A stretch of DNA of 64,000 nucleotides from Luteimonas wenzhouensis (GCF_007859305.1 NZ_VOHE01000009.1:49448-113447), one strand, 5' to 3'. Shown: positions 19,914 to 28,871, numbered from the stretch's first letter. The notes: a model not told the origin generated them from the sequence alone. Translations and numbers: made by a program.

Positions 19914-20923
19914 GCGGTCGCGCCGGCCAGCCGCCCCGGCACTGGTACGAAGGCGCGCGCGTGCCCCTGTACGCCCAGGCCCTGTCGGCCGTATACGGCG
20001 CCGTGGCGGGCCTGCGTCGCGGGCTGTACCGGCGCAGGCTGCTGCGCGCGCGCCACGCCGGTCGCCCGGTGGTCGTGGTGGGCAACCTGGTCGCCGGCGG
20101 CAGCGGCAAGACCCCGCTCACCATCGCCCTGGTCGAGCGCCTGCGCGCGGCCGGCTGGACGCCGGGCATCGCCAGTCGCGGCTACGGCCGTGCCGACGCC
20201 GGCACGCCGCGCTGGGTGGACGCCGGCACCGATCCGGCGCTCGGCGGCGACGAGCCGGTGCTGCTGGCCGCGCGCACCGGCGTGCGCGTACGCGTCGACC
20301 GCGACCGCGTGGCCGCGGCCCGGGCGCTGGTCGCCGAAGGCTGCGACGTGGTGGTGTGCGACGACGGCCTGCAGCATTACCGGCTGGCGCGCGACCTGGA
20401 AATCGAGGTGATCGACGGCCGCCGACGCTACGGCAACCGCCGCCTGCTGCCGGCCGGTCCGCTGCGCGAACCGCCGGCGCGCGGCGGCGACTGCGATTTC
20501 CGGGTCCTCAACGTCGGCACCGACACCGACCTGGCCGCCGGCTTCGGCGAATGGCCGATGTGGTTCGAACCCGGCCCGGCGCGGCCGATGGCCGGCGGCC
20601 GTCCGCTGCCGCTGTCGGCGTTCGCCGGCCAGCGCGTGCACGCCGTCGCCGGCATCGGCGATCCGGAACGCTTCTTCGCCATGCTGCGCGGGCACGGCAT
20701 CGCGGTGGTGCCGCATGCCTTCGGCGACCACCACCGCTACGTGGCCGAAGACCTGCGCTTCGGCAGCGACCTGCCGGTGCTTCTGACCGAAAAGGACGCA
20801 GTGAAGTGCCGGGCCTTCGCCAACGACCGCTATTTCAGCGTGGGCATCGACGCGCGCCTGCCCGAAGCCTTCTGGATCGCGCTGCTCGACCGTCTTGGCC
20901 CCAGGTCGTCCGCCACCGCCTGA
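19910..20923 (+). CDS. lpxK: Tetraacyldisaccharide 4'-kinase LpxK
   Basis: A 337-residue kinase. The P-loop [19 protein letters not shown] lies around residues 57-75; [13 protein letters not shown] and [10 protein letters not shown] are family-specific blocks. LpxK phosphorylates the 4' position of the lipid A disaccharide at the inner membrane. Its ATG overlaps the msbA stop. The unit ends before a 218-nt REP-containing gap. Confidence 0.96.
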   Translation: MSGRAGQPPRHWYEGARVPLYAQALSAVYGAVAGLRRGLYRRRLLRARHAGRPVVVVGNLVAGGSGKTPLTIALVERLRAAGWTPGIASRGYGRADAGTPRWVDAGTDPALGGDEPVLLAARTGVRVRVDRDRVAAARALVAEGCDVVVCDDGLQHYRLARDLEIEVIDGRRRYGNRRLLPAGPLREPPARGGDCDFRVLNVGTDTDLAAGFGEWPMWFEPGPARPMAGGRPLPLSAFAGQRVHAVAGIGDPERFFAMLRGHGIAVVPHAFGDHHRYVAEDLRFGSDLPVLLTEKDAVKCRAFANDRYFSVGIDARLPEAFWIALLDRLGPRSSATA

Positions 20924-20935
20924 CCCGCATTCCCT

Positions 20936-21063
20936 GTAGGAGCGGCTTCAGCCGCGACCACCCACGAAGATGGGGAGAAGCTGCCGATCGCAGCCTCGCC
21001 ACATCGCCTGCCACGCATGGCTGTCCGCATGTCCGCCGGTCGCGGCTGAAGCCGCTCCTGCAG
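20936..21063. repeat. REP pair (inverted, REPIN-like)
   Basis: Two inverted copies of a REP sequence with core GAGCGGCTTCAGCCGCGACC: one forward at 20936-20959 and one reversed at 21038-21063, about 80 nt apart, between lpxK and kdsB. Each copy is itself palindromic (CGGCTTCAGCCG). The same REP occurs at 27011-27149, 28850-28871 and 29407-29468 around a RAYT gene. Confidence 0.9.
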
Positions 21064-21141
21064 TGGCCCGCGAGGCGACGGGACCGCCACCAGGATCCTG
21101 GCGGCGAATGTGATCGCCAGGCAACCGGTAGAATCCTCGCC

Positions 21142-21915
21142 ATGGATCCCCTCGACTTCGTCGTCGCCATTCCCGCCCGCCACGACGCCACCCGGTTGCC
21201 CGGCAAGCCGCTGCGGCTGCTCGGTGGCGAGCCGCTGGTGCTGCACGTGGCCCGGCGCGCGCTCGCCGCCGGCGCGCGCGAGGTGCGGGTGGCCGCTGAC
21301 GACGAGCGCATCGCGCACGCGCTCGAGGGCTGCGGCGTACAGGTGGTGATGACCGGCCGCGGCCACCAGTCCGGCACCGATCGCCTGGCCGAATGCGCCG
21401 ACCTGTCCGGCTGGGACGACGACACCATCGTGGTCAACCTGCAGGGCGACGAACCCTTCGCTCCGGCCTCCGGGATCCGCCGCGTGGCGGAACTGCTGGC
21501 GGACAGCGGCGCCGGGATGGCGACCCTGGCCGAGCCGATCGCCTCGCGCGAGGCGCTGTTCGACCCCAACGTGGTCAAGGTGGTGGTGGCCGACAACGGC
21601 CAGGCCCTGTATTTCAGCCGCGCGCCGGTGCCCTGGCACCGCGACGCCTTCGCCCGCGGCGACGCGGGCCTGGTGCCCGCCGGCGCCTGGCTGCGCCACA
21701 TCGGCATCTACGCCTACCGGGCGGGCTTCCTGCGCCGGTTCGCGACCATGCCGCCGGGGCGGCTGGAGCGGATCGAGGCGCTGGAACAGCTGCGCGTGCT
21801 CGAGGCCGGCCTGCCGATCGCGGTGGCGCCCACCCCCGAGCCGTTCCCCCAGGGCGTGGACACTGCCGAGGACCTGGCCCGCGCCCAGTCACTGCTGGAG
21901 AGCATGAATGTCTGA
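21142..21915 (+). CDS. kdsB: 3-deoxy-manno-octulosonate cytidylyltransferase KdsB
   Basis: A 257-residue nucleotidyltransferase. [18 protein letters not shown] is the CTP-binding N-terminal motif, NLQGDEPF the Mg2+/CTP loop, and [14 protein letters not shown] and [12 protein letters not shown] are substrate-site blocks. It activates KDO as CMP-KDO for lipopolysaccharide. It overlaps the following phosphatase gene by 8 nt. Confidence 0.96.
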   Translation: MDPLDFVVAIPARHDATRLPGKPLRLLGGEPLVLHVARRALAAGAREVRVAADDERIAHALEGCGVQVVMTGRGHQSGTDRLAECADLSGWDDDTIVVNLQGDEPFAPASGIRRVAELLADSGAGMATLAEPIASREALFDPNVVKVVVADNGQALYFSRAPVPWHRDAFARGDAGLVPAGAWLRHIGIYAYRAGFLRRFATMPPGRLERIEALEQLRVLEAGLPIAVAPTPEPFPQGVDTAEDLARAQSLLESMNV

Positions 21916-22402
21916 ACCGTTGCGCCTGCTGGTCGTGTGCCTGGGCAACATCTGCCGTTCGCCGCTGGCCGAGGGCCTGTTGCGCCACCACCTGGAACAG
22001 GCCGGGCTCGGGCACCGGGTGGAGCTCGATTCGGCCGGCACCAGTGGCTGGCACATCGGCAATCCGCCCGACCCGCGCACCGTGCGCAACGCGCTCGGGC
22101 ACGGCCTGGACCTGCGCGGGCTGCGCGCCCGCCAGCTGCGCGCCGCCGACTACCACCACTTCGACTGGCTGCTGTGCGCCGACGCGAGCAACCTGGCCGA
22201 CGTGCGCGCCCGCGCCCCCGCCGATGCCACCGCCCGCAGCGCGCTGCTGCTCGAATGGGCGGGCCTGGGGCAGGGCGCCGAGATCCCCGACCCGTACACC
22301 GGCGGCCCGGAGGCCTTCGAGCACGTCTTCGGCCTGGTCGACGCCGCCGCCCGGCGCATCGTCGCGCGGCTGGCCGACCGCCCGCAGCCGGTTGACGCAT
22401 AA
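21908..22402 (+). CDS. Low-molecular-weight protein-tyrosine phosphatase
   Basis: A 164-residue phosphatase with the P-loop CLGNICRS (nucleophile Cys11, Arg17) and the general acid in IPDPYTGG. Members dephosphorylate tyrosines, often of polysaccharide co-polymerases, or arsenate. It starts inside the 3' end of kdsB. Nothing nearby identifies its substrate. Confidence 0.92.
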   Translation: MSEPLRLLVVCLGNICRSPLAEGLLRHHLEQAGLGHRVELDSAGTSGWHIGNPPDPRTVRNALGHGLDLRGLRARQLRAADYHHFDWLLCADASNLADVRARAPADATARSALLLEWAGLGQGAEIPDPYTGGPEAFEHVFGLVDAAARRIVARLADRPQPVDA

Positions 22403-22409
22403 TCCCCGC

Positions 22410-23831
22410 ATGGATGCCGTCGCCCCCGAGTTCCCGCCGAGCGTCGAGTGGCTGAACCTGCTCGCGCCGCTGCGCATGGCGCAACTGCGGGGCAAGGTCT
22501 GCGCGCTGGCGTTCATCAACGCCGGCTCGGCCTGGTGCCAGCACCGGCTGGCCGACCTGGCGCGGCTGCGCGCACGCCACGGCGAGCGGCTGAACGTGGT
22601 GGCGGTGCACGTGCCCCGGTTCGACAGCGAGCGCGACTCGCGCCGCATCGGCAAGCGCCTGAACCGCCAGCGCCACGACTTCCCGATCGGCCATGACCCC
22701 GACTGGACCATGTGGCAGCACTACGGCATCGAGGCCTGGCCGACGGTGGTGCTGATCGACGGCGAGGGCCGGATCCGCGAGCGGATCGTCGGCGACGGCC
22801 CGATCCGCGAACTCGATGCGCGGATCAGCGCGCTGGCCGACGAGCTGGTGCCCACCGTGCCCAACGCCGACCCGATCGAGATGCGCCGCGGCGGCGAGCC
22901 GCCGCTGCCGCTGCGCTTCCCCACCGGCCTGGTGGTTCACGGCAACACCCTGTACGTGGCCGACAGCGAGCATCACCGGGTGCTCGAATGCGACCAGTCC
23001 GGGCGCGTGCTGCGCCAGTTCGGCAGCGGCGGCCCCGGCTTCATCGACGGCCCGATGGAGCTGGCCGCGTTCAACCGCCCGCACGGCATGTGCCTGTGGC
23101 GCGACGCGCTCTACGTGGCCGACAGCGGCAACCACGCGGTGCGCCGGGTGGAACTGCGCAGCGGCGACATCGACACCATCTGCGGCGCCGGCCGCGCCGG
23201 CACGCCGGCCGAAGGCCCGATCCACGACCCGCGCGCGGTGGCGCTCGACCAGCCGCGCGCGGTGGCGTTGAGCGGCGCCTGGCTGTTCATCGCCACCGCC
23301 GGCGACAACCGGGTCTGGAAGTACGACCTGGGCAAGCCGGGGCTGGAGCTGCTGGCCGGCTCCGGGCGCCTGGCGGTGACCGACGGCGGCGGGATCGGGG
23401 CCGCGTTCGCCGAACCGGTGGCGCTGGCCGCCGTGCAGCAGATGCTCTACGTCTGCGACGCGGCCGGTTCGGCCATCCGCAGCGTCAACGCGCGGACCGG
23501 CGCGGTCTCCACCCTCGTGGGCGTGGACCAGTGGCAGTACGGCAACGCCGATGGCGCGCGCACCGAGGCACGCCTGCAGCAGCCGCTGGCGATCGCGCTC
23601 GACCCCGATTCGCCCGTGCTCTGGATCGCCGACGCCGGCAACGACGCACTGCGCAGCCTGCGCCTGGGCGGCGGCGAACTGAGCACGGTGGAACTGCCCC
23701 AGCGCCTGCACGGATCGGCCGGGCTGGCGGTGGCGGGCGGCGCGGTCTGGATCGCCGACACCGATGCCCATGCCGTGCTCCGCTTCGATCCGCGATCCGG
23801 GGCCCTGCGCCACGTACCGATCGGCGAATGA
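22410..23831 (+). CDS. Thioredoxin-like/NHL-repeat protein (NHLRC2-like)
   Basis: A 473-residue protein with a thioredoxin-like domain (about 1-150) and a beta-propeller of NHL repeats (about 165-473; repeated units such as LYVADSEHHRVLE, LYVADSGNHAVRR and LWIADAGNDALR). The position of the thioredoxin CxxC reads AWCQHR: Cys43 is kept but the second Cys is His46-adjacent QHR, so dithiol exchange is unlikely. No signal peptide. Function unknown; the architecture resembles NHLRC2. It overlaps uvrC by 4 nt. Confidence 0.88.
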   Translation: MDAVAPEFPPSVEWLNLLAPLRMAQLRGKVCALAFINAGSAWCQHRLADLARLRARHGERLNVVAVHVPRFDSERDSRRIGKRLNRQRHDFPIGHDPDWTMWQHYGIEAWPTVVLIDGEGRIRERIVGDGPIRELDARISALADELVPTVPNADPIEMRRGGEPPLPLRFPTGLVVHGNTLYVADSEHHRVLECDQSGRVLRQFGSGGPGFIDGPMELAAFNRPHGMCLWRDALYVADSGNHAVRRVELRSGDIDTICGAGRAGTPAEGPIHDPRAVALDQPRAVALSGAWLFIATAGDNRVWKYDLGKPGLELLAGSGRLAVTDGGGIGAAFAEPVALAAVQQMLYVCDAAGSAIRSVNARTGAVSTLVGVDQWQYGNADGARTEARLQQPLAIALDPDSPVLWIADAGNDALRSLRLGGGELSTVELPQRLHGSAGLAVAGGAVWIADTDAHAVLRFDPRSGALRHVPIGE

Positions 23832-25786
23832 CCGGCGAGGCCAACGCTCCCGGCCCCCGCGCCCCCGACGCGCCCCCCTTCGACGGCAAGGCCTTCGCCC
23901 GCGGGCTGAGCACCGCGCCGGGCGTCTACCGCATGATCGCCGCCGACGGCAGCGTGCTCTACGTCGGCAAGGCCGGCGCGCTGCGCAAGCGCGTGGCCAG
24001 CTACTTCAGCGGTTCCCCGAAGCCGGCGCGGACCATGGCGATGCTGGCCCAGGTGGCGCGCATGGAAGTCACGGTGACCCGCACCGAGGGCGAGGCGCTG
24101 CTGCTGGAGAACCAGCTGATCAAGTCGCTGCGGCCGCGCTACAACGTGCTGCTGCGCGACGACAAGAGCTATCCCTACGTGCTCGTCACCCAGGAGCCGT
24201 GGCCGCGGCTGGCGCTGCACCGCGGGCCACGCAACGTGCCCGGCCGCTACTTCGGCCCGTATCCCGGCGTCACCGCGGTGCGCGAGACGCTGAACATGAT
24301 GCACAAGCTGTTCAAGCTGCGCAGCTGCGAGGACAGCGTGTTCCGCAACCGCTCGCGCCCGTGCCTGCAGTACCAGATCGGCCGCTGCTCCGCGCCCTGC
24401 GTGGGGCTGGCGCCGGCGCGCGAGTACGCCGAGGCGGTGCGCCGCGCCACCCTGTTCCTGGAAGGCCGCAGCGACGAGCTCACCGGGGAACTGGGCGAGG
24501 CCATGGAGGCGGCCAGCCAGCGGCTCGACTTCGAGGAAGCCGCGCGCCTGCGCGACCTGCTGGCCAGCGTGCGCAGCACGCAGGCGCGCCAGTACGTGGA
24601 CGGCCGCGCGGCCGACCTCGACGTGCTGGCGGTGGCGATGCAGGGCAGCCAGGCCTGCGTGGTCCTGCTCGCGTTCCGCGACGGCCGCAACCTCGGCACG
24701 CGGGCGTTCTTCCCGAAGACCAACGGCAGCGACAACCCGGCCGAGGTGCTGGCGGCGTTCGTCTCGCAGTACTACGGCGAGCAGGCGCCGCCGCGCGAGA
24801 TCGTGCTCGACCGGACGATCGAGGACCAGGCCCTGCTGGAAGAGGCGTTCACCGCCGCGGCCGGGCGCAAGGTGCAGCTGCGCCACGGCGTGCGCGGCGA
24901 GCGGGCCGGCTACCTCGACCTGGCCCGGCGCAATGCCGAGATGGCGCTGGCCACCGAACTGGGCAGCCAGGCCGCGCAGCAGGCGCGGATGGCGGCGCTG
25001 TGCGAACTGCTGGGGCTGGAGCAGGCGCCCTCGCGGATCGAGTGCTTCGACATCAGCCACACCATGGGCGAGGCCACGGTGGCCTCGTGTGTGGTGTTCG
25101 ACGCCGAAGGCGCGGTGCGCAGCCAGTACCGCCGCTACAACATCGCCGGGATCGAGCCGGGCGACGACTACGCGGCCATGCAGCAGGCGCTGACGCGGCG
25201 CTTCCGCCGCGCCGCCGCGGCGCTGGAGCAGGCCGCGGATCCGCACGCCCCCCGGCCCGGCCCCGGCGCGGTCCTGCCCGACCTGCTGCTGATCGACGGC
25301 GGGGCAGGGCAGGTGGCCCAGGCCCGCAGCGTGCTCGATGCGCTCGGCATCCCCGCCGCCGCCGCCCCGGGCCAGCCTGGGGTGCTGGTGGTGGGCGTGG
25401 CCAAGGGCGAGGAACGCCGTCCGGGCCACGAGCGCCTGCTGCTGCCCGACGGCCGCGAGCTGCGCCCCGGCCCCGCCTCCCAGGGCCTGCAGCTGATCCA
25501 GCAGGTCCGCGACGAAGCGCATCGCTTCGCCATCACCGGCCACCGCGGCCGGCGGCAGAAAGCGCGCACTAGCAGCCGGCTCGAGGACATCCCCGGGATC
25601 GGCCCGCGCCGGCGCGCCAACCTGCTGCGACATTTCGGCGGCCTGCCGGGCCTGAAGGCGGCGGGGGTCGAGGAAATCGCCCAGGTCGAGGGCGTGAACG
25701 AGGCGCTGGCCAAGCGAATCTATGCGACCCTGCATGGCCTGCACGAGGCCGATGCTCCCGTCCAAGCCCCCCCACGCCCGACATGA
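23828..25786 (+). CDS. uvrC: Excinuclease ABC subunit C
   Basis: A 652-residue nucleotide-excision-repair nuclease: GIY-YIG domain (GVYRMIAADGSVLYVGKA, about 31-110), Cys-rich block SRPCLQYQIGRCSAPCVG, UVR motif, RNase H-like nuclease domain (ECFDISHTMG, LLLIDGGAGQ) and C-terminal helix-hairpin-helix pair (LEDIPGIGPRRRANLLRHFG). All domains are present and full length. It overlaps pgsA by 4 nt, as in many gammaproteobacteria. Confidence 0.97.
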   Translation: MTGEANAPGPRAPDAPPFDGKAFARGLSTAPGVYRMIAADGSVLYVGKAGALRKRVASYFSGSPKPARTMAMLAQVARMEVTVTRTEGEALLLENQLIKSLRPRYNVLLRDDKSYPYVLVTQEPWPRLALHRGPRNVPGRYFGPYPGVTAVRETLNMMHKLFKLRSCEDSVFRNRSRPCLQYQIGRCSAPCVGLAPAREYAEAVRRATLFLEGRSDELTGELGEAMEAASQRLDFEEAARLRDLLASVRSTQARQYVDGRAADLDVLAVAMQGSQACVVLLAFRDGRNLGTRAFFPKTNGSDNPAEVLAAFVSQYYGEQAPPREIVLDRTIEDQALLEEAFTAAAGRKVQLRHGVRGERAGYLDLARRNAEMALATELGSQAAQQARMAALCELLGLEQAPSRIECFDISHTMGEATVASCVVFDAEGAVRSQYRRYNIAGIEPGDDYAAMQQALTRRFRRAAAALEQAADPHAPRPGPGAVLPDLLLIDGGAGQVAQARSVLDALGIPAAAAPGQPGVLVVGVAKGEERRPGHERLLLPDGRELRPGPASQGLQLIQQVRDEAHRFAITGHRGRRQKARTSSRLEDIPGIGPRRRANLLRHFGGLPGLKAAGVEEIAQVEGVNEALAKRIYATLHGLHEADAPVQAPPRPT

Positions 25787-26433
25787 AGCTGACCATCCCC
25801 ACCTGGCTGACCCTGCTGCGGATCGTGCTGATCCCGGTGCTGGTGGCCGTGTTCTACATGCCCTCGCAGTGGACCAATTTCGCGTCCGCGTTCGTGTTCA
25901 TCCTGGCTGCGGTCACCGACTGGCTGGACGGCTGGATCGCGCGCCGCTTCCACCAGTACTCGGCGTTCGGCGCCTTCCTCGACCCGGTGGCCGACAAGCT
26001 GATGGTGGCCGTGGCCCTGTTCCTGATCGTGCAGGGCCACCCGACGCCCTGGATGGCGTTCTGGGCGGCGGTGATCGTGGGCCGCGAGATCGCGGTCTCG
26101 GCGCTGCGCGAATGGATGGCCGAACTGGGCCAGCGGGCCACGGTCAAGGTCGCCACCATCGGCAAGATCAAGACCACCGCCCAGATGGTGGCGCTGTCGT
26201 GCCTGCTGTACTCGATCAACCCCCGGTACCCGCTGCAGCCAGGCACGGACATCTGGATGGGCGTGCCGCTGTTCCACGTCGGTGACTGGCTGCTGGGCGG
26301 CGCCGCGCTGCTCACCCTGTGGTCGGGGTGGGCGTACCTGCGCGCGGCCTGGCCGGTCCTGCGCGACGGCGAGCGCAATGCTGTTGACAGCGCGCGGACG
26401 GGCGGTAAAATGCACGGCTCAACGCGGGAATAG
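25783..26433 (+). CDS. pgsA: CDP-diacylglycerol-glycerol-3-phosphate 3-phosphatidyltransferase
   Basis: A 216-residue membrane enzyme with the CDP-alcohol phosphatidyltransferase motif D46-WL-DG-WIAR...G...D67...D71. It makes phosphatidylglycerophosphate, the first step to phosphatidylglycerol and cardiolipin. The last ~20 codons cross the tRNA-cluster promoter, and the TAG stop (26431-26433) lies inside the first ten bases of tRNA-Gly. This tail (ERNAVDSARTGGKMHGSTRE) is hydrophilic and probably not conserved. Confidence 0.94.
   Translation: MKLTIPTWLTLLRIVLIPVLVAVFYMPSQWTNFASAFVFILAAVTDWLDGWIARRFHQYSAFGAFLDPVADKLMVAVALFLIVQGHPTPWMAFWAAVIVGREIAVSALREWMAELGQRATVKVATIGKIKTTAQMVALSCLLYSINPRYPLQPGTDIWMGVPLFHVGDWLLGGAALLTLWSGWAYLRAAWPVLRDGERNAVDSARTGGKMHGSTRE
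26384..26411 (+). promoter_or_regulatory. Promoter of the Gly-Cys-Leu tRNA cluster
   Basis: TTGACA (26384-26389), 16-nt spacer, TAAAAT (26406-26411): a near-consensus sigma-70 promoter located inside the 3' end of pgsA. Transcription would begin about 6-7 nt after the -10 box, a few bases before tRNA-Gly (26424). Confidence 0.85.
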
Positions 26434-26499
26434 CTCAGTTGGTAGAGCGCAACCTTGCCAAGGTTGAGGTCGCGAGTTCGAGCCTCGTTTCCCGCTCCA
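26424..26499 (+). tRNA. tRNA-Gly(GCC)
   Basis: A 76-nt tRNA with acceptor stem GCGGGAA/TTCCCGC, anticodon loop TTGCCAA giving anticodon GCC, T-arm TTCGA and encoded CCA. Its first ten bases overlap the pgsA stop codon. Confidence 0.97.
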
Positions 26500-26507
26500 G
26501 TTTCGAC

Positions 26508-26536
26508 AAGGCCCCGGCACCGCCGGGGCTTTGTTT
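26508..26536 (+). terminator. Hairpin after tRNA-Gly
   Basis: GCCCCGGC (26511-26518), 3-nt loop, GCCGGGGC (26522-26529), preceded by AAG and followed by TTTGTTT. It is an intrinsic-terminator-like or processing hairpin between tRNA-Gly and tRNA-Cys. Confidence 0.7.
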
Positions 26537-26580
26537 GTCAGCCCCGCGGGCGTGTATTGTTGTCCGTGGCGAGCGTCACC

Positions 26581-26654
26581 GGCCTGGTGGCAGAGTGGTC
26601 ATGCAGCGGACTGCAAATCCGCGTACGCCGGTTCGATTCCGACCCAGGCCTCCA
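26581..26654 (+). tRNA. tRNA-Cys(GCA)
   Basis: A 74-nt tRNA with acceptor GGCCTGG/CCAGGCC, anticodon stem GCGGA/TCCGC, loop CTGCAAA (anticodon GCA), T-loop TTCGATT and encoded CCA. Confidence 0.97.
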
Positions 26655-26689
26655 ATCCCTCCCCGCTGGGGAGGCGCGTCGCCGGCCAC

Positions 26690-26998
26690 GCCCGAGTGGT
26701 GGAATCGGTAGACACAAGGGACTTGAAGAACGTTTGAGCCCCCCGGGGGAAACGCCGGGGGTGGCACCCGTCAAATTCGGCGAACGCCCTGGGCCGACCG
26801 CCCGCGCCAACGCCGAGCCAAGCCCCAGTCCAGCGGGGAAGGTGTAGAGAGCAGACGGCGGGCACCTGTCGCGCATCGGCGCCATGGTGAAGGCGTGCTC
26901 CAGACCACGAACGGCCGCGGCCGGCGGCGAAAGCCGAAGTGGTACGAAAATCCCTCGACCTCGCGGTCATGCCGGTTCGAGTCCGGCCTCGGGCACCA
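26690..26998 (+). tRNA. tRNA-Leu(UAA), split by a group I intron
   Basis: The 5' exon 26690-26724 (GCCCGAGTGGTGGAATCGGT... to GGGACTT) and 3' exon 26947-26998 (AAAATCCCTCGACC... to CTCGGGCACCA) join to a complete 87-nt tRNA-Leu. The acceptor stem is GCCCGAG/CTCGGGC. After splicing, the anticodon arm is GGGA-CTTAAAA-TCCC, so the anticodon is UAA, and a long variable arm and encoded CCA follow. The joined sequence closely parallels E. coli tRNA-Leu(UAA). The interruption lies between U34 and A35. Without removal of the 222-nt insert no functional tRNA can form. Confidence 0.93.
26725..26946 (+). ncRNA. Self-splicing group I intron (IC3-like) in tRNA-Leu(UAA)
   Basis: A 222-nt insert. The 5' exon ends in U and the intron ends in G (26946), as group I introns require. 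Core pieces resemble those of the cyanobacterial tRNA-Leu intron: UUGAGCC near the 5' end, whose GAG (26736-26738) can pair with exon CUU including a G-U at the splice site (short P1); P4 formed by TCGGCG (26777-26782) and CGCCGA (26811-26816); GAGCCAAGCC (26815-26824); AAGGTGTAGAGAGCAGACGG (26839-26858); P7 formed by GAGCA (26849-26853) and TGCTC (26896-26900); and a P9 hairpin CGGC-GAAA-GCCG (26925-26936). No ORF inside. Class IC3 is inferred by eye. Confidence 0.9.
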
Positions 26999-27010
26999 CC
27001 TCCAGCATCC

Positions 27011-27149
27011 TGCAGGAGCGGCTTCAGCCGCGACCCCGCGTCGCCGTCTGGGCCCTCACGATCCCACCATGGTCGTCGGCGCGTACCGGCCGCGCGGGCA
27101 CCGATCGTGCCGGTGCGGGAGCGGGTCGCGGCTGAAGCCGCTGCTACAG
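27011..27149. repeat. REP pair (inverted) after the tRNA cluster
   Basis: One REP copy (GGAGCGGCTTCAGCCGCGAC core) at 27011-27035 and an inverted copy at 27124-27149, about 88 nt apart, in the gap between tRNA-Leu(UAA) and the FMN-binding protein gene. They belong to the same family as the copies flanking the RAYT gene at 28.9 kb. Confidence 0.9.
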
Positions 27150-27212
27150 GGTCCGTGGGGGACTGTGTGATCATGGGGGCGCGCCAACGCCGGCGCGTCG
27201 CAACGGGGATCC

Positions 27213-28841
27213 ATGTTCCACCGCCGCTCGACCTGGTTCGCCTGCATCGCGATCGCCATCGCCACCACGCTGCTCGCGCTGCGATGGACGCCGGCCTGGT
27301 GGTGGCTGGCGGTCCCCGCGCTGGTGCTGTCCGTGCTGGGCCTGGCCGACGTGCTGCAGGCGCGCTCGACCCTGCGCCGGCTGTACCCGGTGAGCGCGCA
27401 CGTGCGCTACGGGCTGGAGTCGATCCGCACCGAGATCCGCCAGTACTTCATCGAGGACAACCTGGTCGAGGTACCGTTCTCGCGCGAGAAGCGGGCGCTG
27501 GTGTACCAGCGCGCCAAGAGCGAGCGCGACACGGTGCCGTTCGGCAGCGAGCACGATCCCTACAGCCTGGCCTACGAGTGGATCAACCATTCGCTGGTGC
27601 CGGCCCACGCCGAGTCGCACGACTTCCGGGTACTGGTCGGCGGCGCGCAGTCGGTGCCCTACGACGCCAGCGTGTTCAACATCTCGGCGATGAGCTTCGG
27701 CGCGCTCTCGGCCAATGCGATCCGCGCGCTCAACGAGGGCGCCCGGCGCGGCCGCTTCTACCACGACACCGGCGAGGGTTCGATCTCGTCCTACCACCGC
27801 GAACGCGGCGGCGACCTGGTGTGGGAGATCGGCTCGGGCTACTTCGGCTGCCGCGACGGGGAAGGGCGGTTCGATGCCGTGCGCTTCGCGGAGAACGCGC
27901 GCGACCCGCAGGTGAAGATGATCGAGCTCAAGCTCTCGCAGGGCGCCAAGCCCGGGCACGGCGGCATGCTGCCCGGAGCGAAGGTCACCGCCGAGATCGC
28001 GGCCGCGCGCGGCGTGCCGGTGGGGGTGGATTGCGTCTCGCCGGCGTCGCATCCGGAGTTCTCCACGCCGCTGGAACTGCTGGCGTTCATTGCCCGGCTG
28101 CGCGAACTGTCGGGCGGCAAGCCGACCGGCTTCAAGCTCGCCATCGGCCATCCCTGGGAATGGTTCGGCGTGGCCAAGGCGATGCTCGAGAGCGGGATCC
28201 TGCCCGACTTCATCGTCGTCGACGGCGCCGAAGGCGGCACCGGCGCCGCGCCGCTGGAGTTCATCAACCACGTCGGCGTGCCGATGCACGAAGGCCTGAT
28301 GCTGGTGCACAACACCCTGGTCGGGATCGGCCTGCGCGACCGGATCCGGATCGCCGCCGCCGGCCGCATCGCCAGCGCGTTCGACATCGCCCGCACCGTG
28401 GCCATGGGCGCGGACTGGTGCAATGCCGGACGCGGCTTCATGTTTGCGCTGGGCTGCATCCAGTCGCGCAGCTGCCACACCGACCACTGCCCGACCGGCG
28501 TCGCCACCCAGGACCCGGCGCGCTGGCGCGCGCTCGACGTCGAGGACAAGGCCACGCGCGTGTTCAACTTCCACCAGAACACCCTGCGGGCGCTGCGCGA
28601 CATGCTCGGCGCGGCGGGCCTGGAGCATCCGTCCCAGCTCGGGCCCGAGCACATCCTGCGCCGCGTCGCGCCCACCGAGGTGCGTTCGCTGGCCGCGCTG
28701 TACCGCTTCCTCGCGCCGGGCGAACTGCTCGACGGCGTCCCCGAGCACGCCGTGTTCCGGGCCTTCTGGGCCTCGGCCCGGCCCGATTCGTTCATGCCGC
28801 CCGAGCGCACCCTGGAGATGCGGCGCAGCAAGCTGCTGTAG
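27213..28841 (+). CDS. FMN-binding glutamate synthase family protein
   Basis: A 542-residue protein with two N-terminal membrane helices (TWFACIAIAIATTLLALRW; WWLAVPALVLSVLGLADVL) and a GltB-like FMN barrel (SAMSFGALSANAIRALNEGA, GAKPGHGGMLPG, VDGAEGGTGAAP). The Fe-S cysteine motif is C415-x5-C421-x4-C426 (CIQSRSCHTDHC). It lacks the glutamine amidotransferase domain, so it is not a complete glutamate synthase; stand-alone proteins of this type have unknown reactions. It has its own upstream region after the REP pair. Confidence 0.88.
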   Translation: MFHRRSTWFACIAIAIATTLLALRWTPAWWWLAVPALVLSVLGLADVLQARSTLRRLYPVSAHVRYGLESIRTEIRQYFIEDNLVEVPFSREKRALVYQRAKSERDTVPFGSEHDPYSLAYEWINHSLVPAHAESHDFRVLVGGAQSVPYDASVFNISAMSFGALSANAIRALNEGARRGRFYHDTGEGSISSYHRERGGDLVWEIGSGYFGCRDGEGRFDAVRFAENARDPQVKMIELKLSQGAKPGHGGMLPGAKVTAEIAAARGVPVGVDCVSPASHPEFSTPLELLAFIARLRELSGGKPTGFKLAIGHPWEWFGVAKAMLESGILPDFIVVDGAEGGTGAAPLEFINHVGVPMHEGLMLVHNTLVGIGLRDRIRIAAAGRIASAFDIARTVAMGADWCNAGRGFMFALGCIQSRSCHTDHCPTGVATQDPARWRALDVEDKATRVFNFHQNTLRALRDMLGAAGLEHPSQLGPEHILRRVAPTEVRSLAALYRFLAPGELLDGVPEHAVFRAFWASARPDSFMPPERTLEMRRSKLL

Positions 28842-28849
28842 CGCCCCGC

Positions 28850-28871
28850 GTCGCGGCTGAAGCCGCGACCC
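28850..28871. repeat. Single REP copy upstream of the RAYT gene
   Basis: GTCGCGGCTGAAGCCGCGAC lies 8 nt after the FMN protein stop codon and 31 nt before the first RAYT start. It is a symmetric palindrome of the same REP family. Confidence 0.85.
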
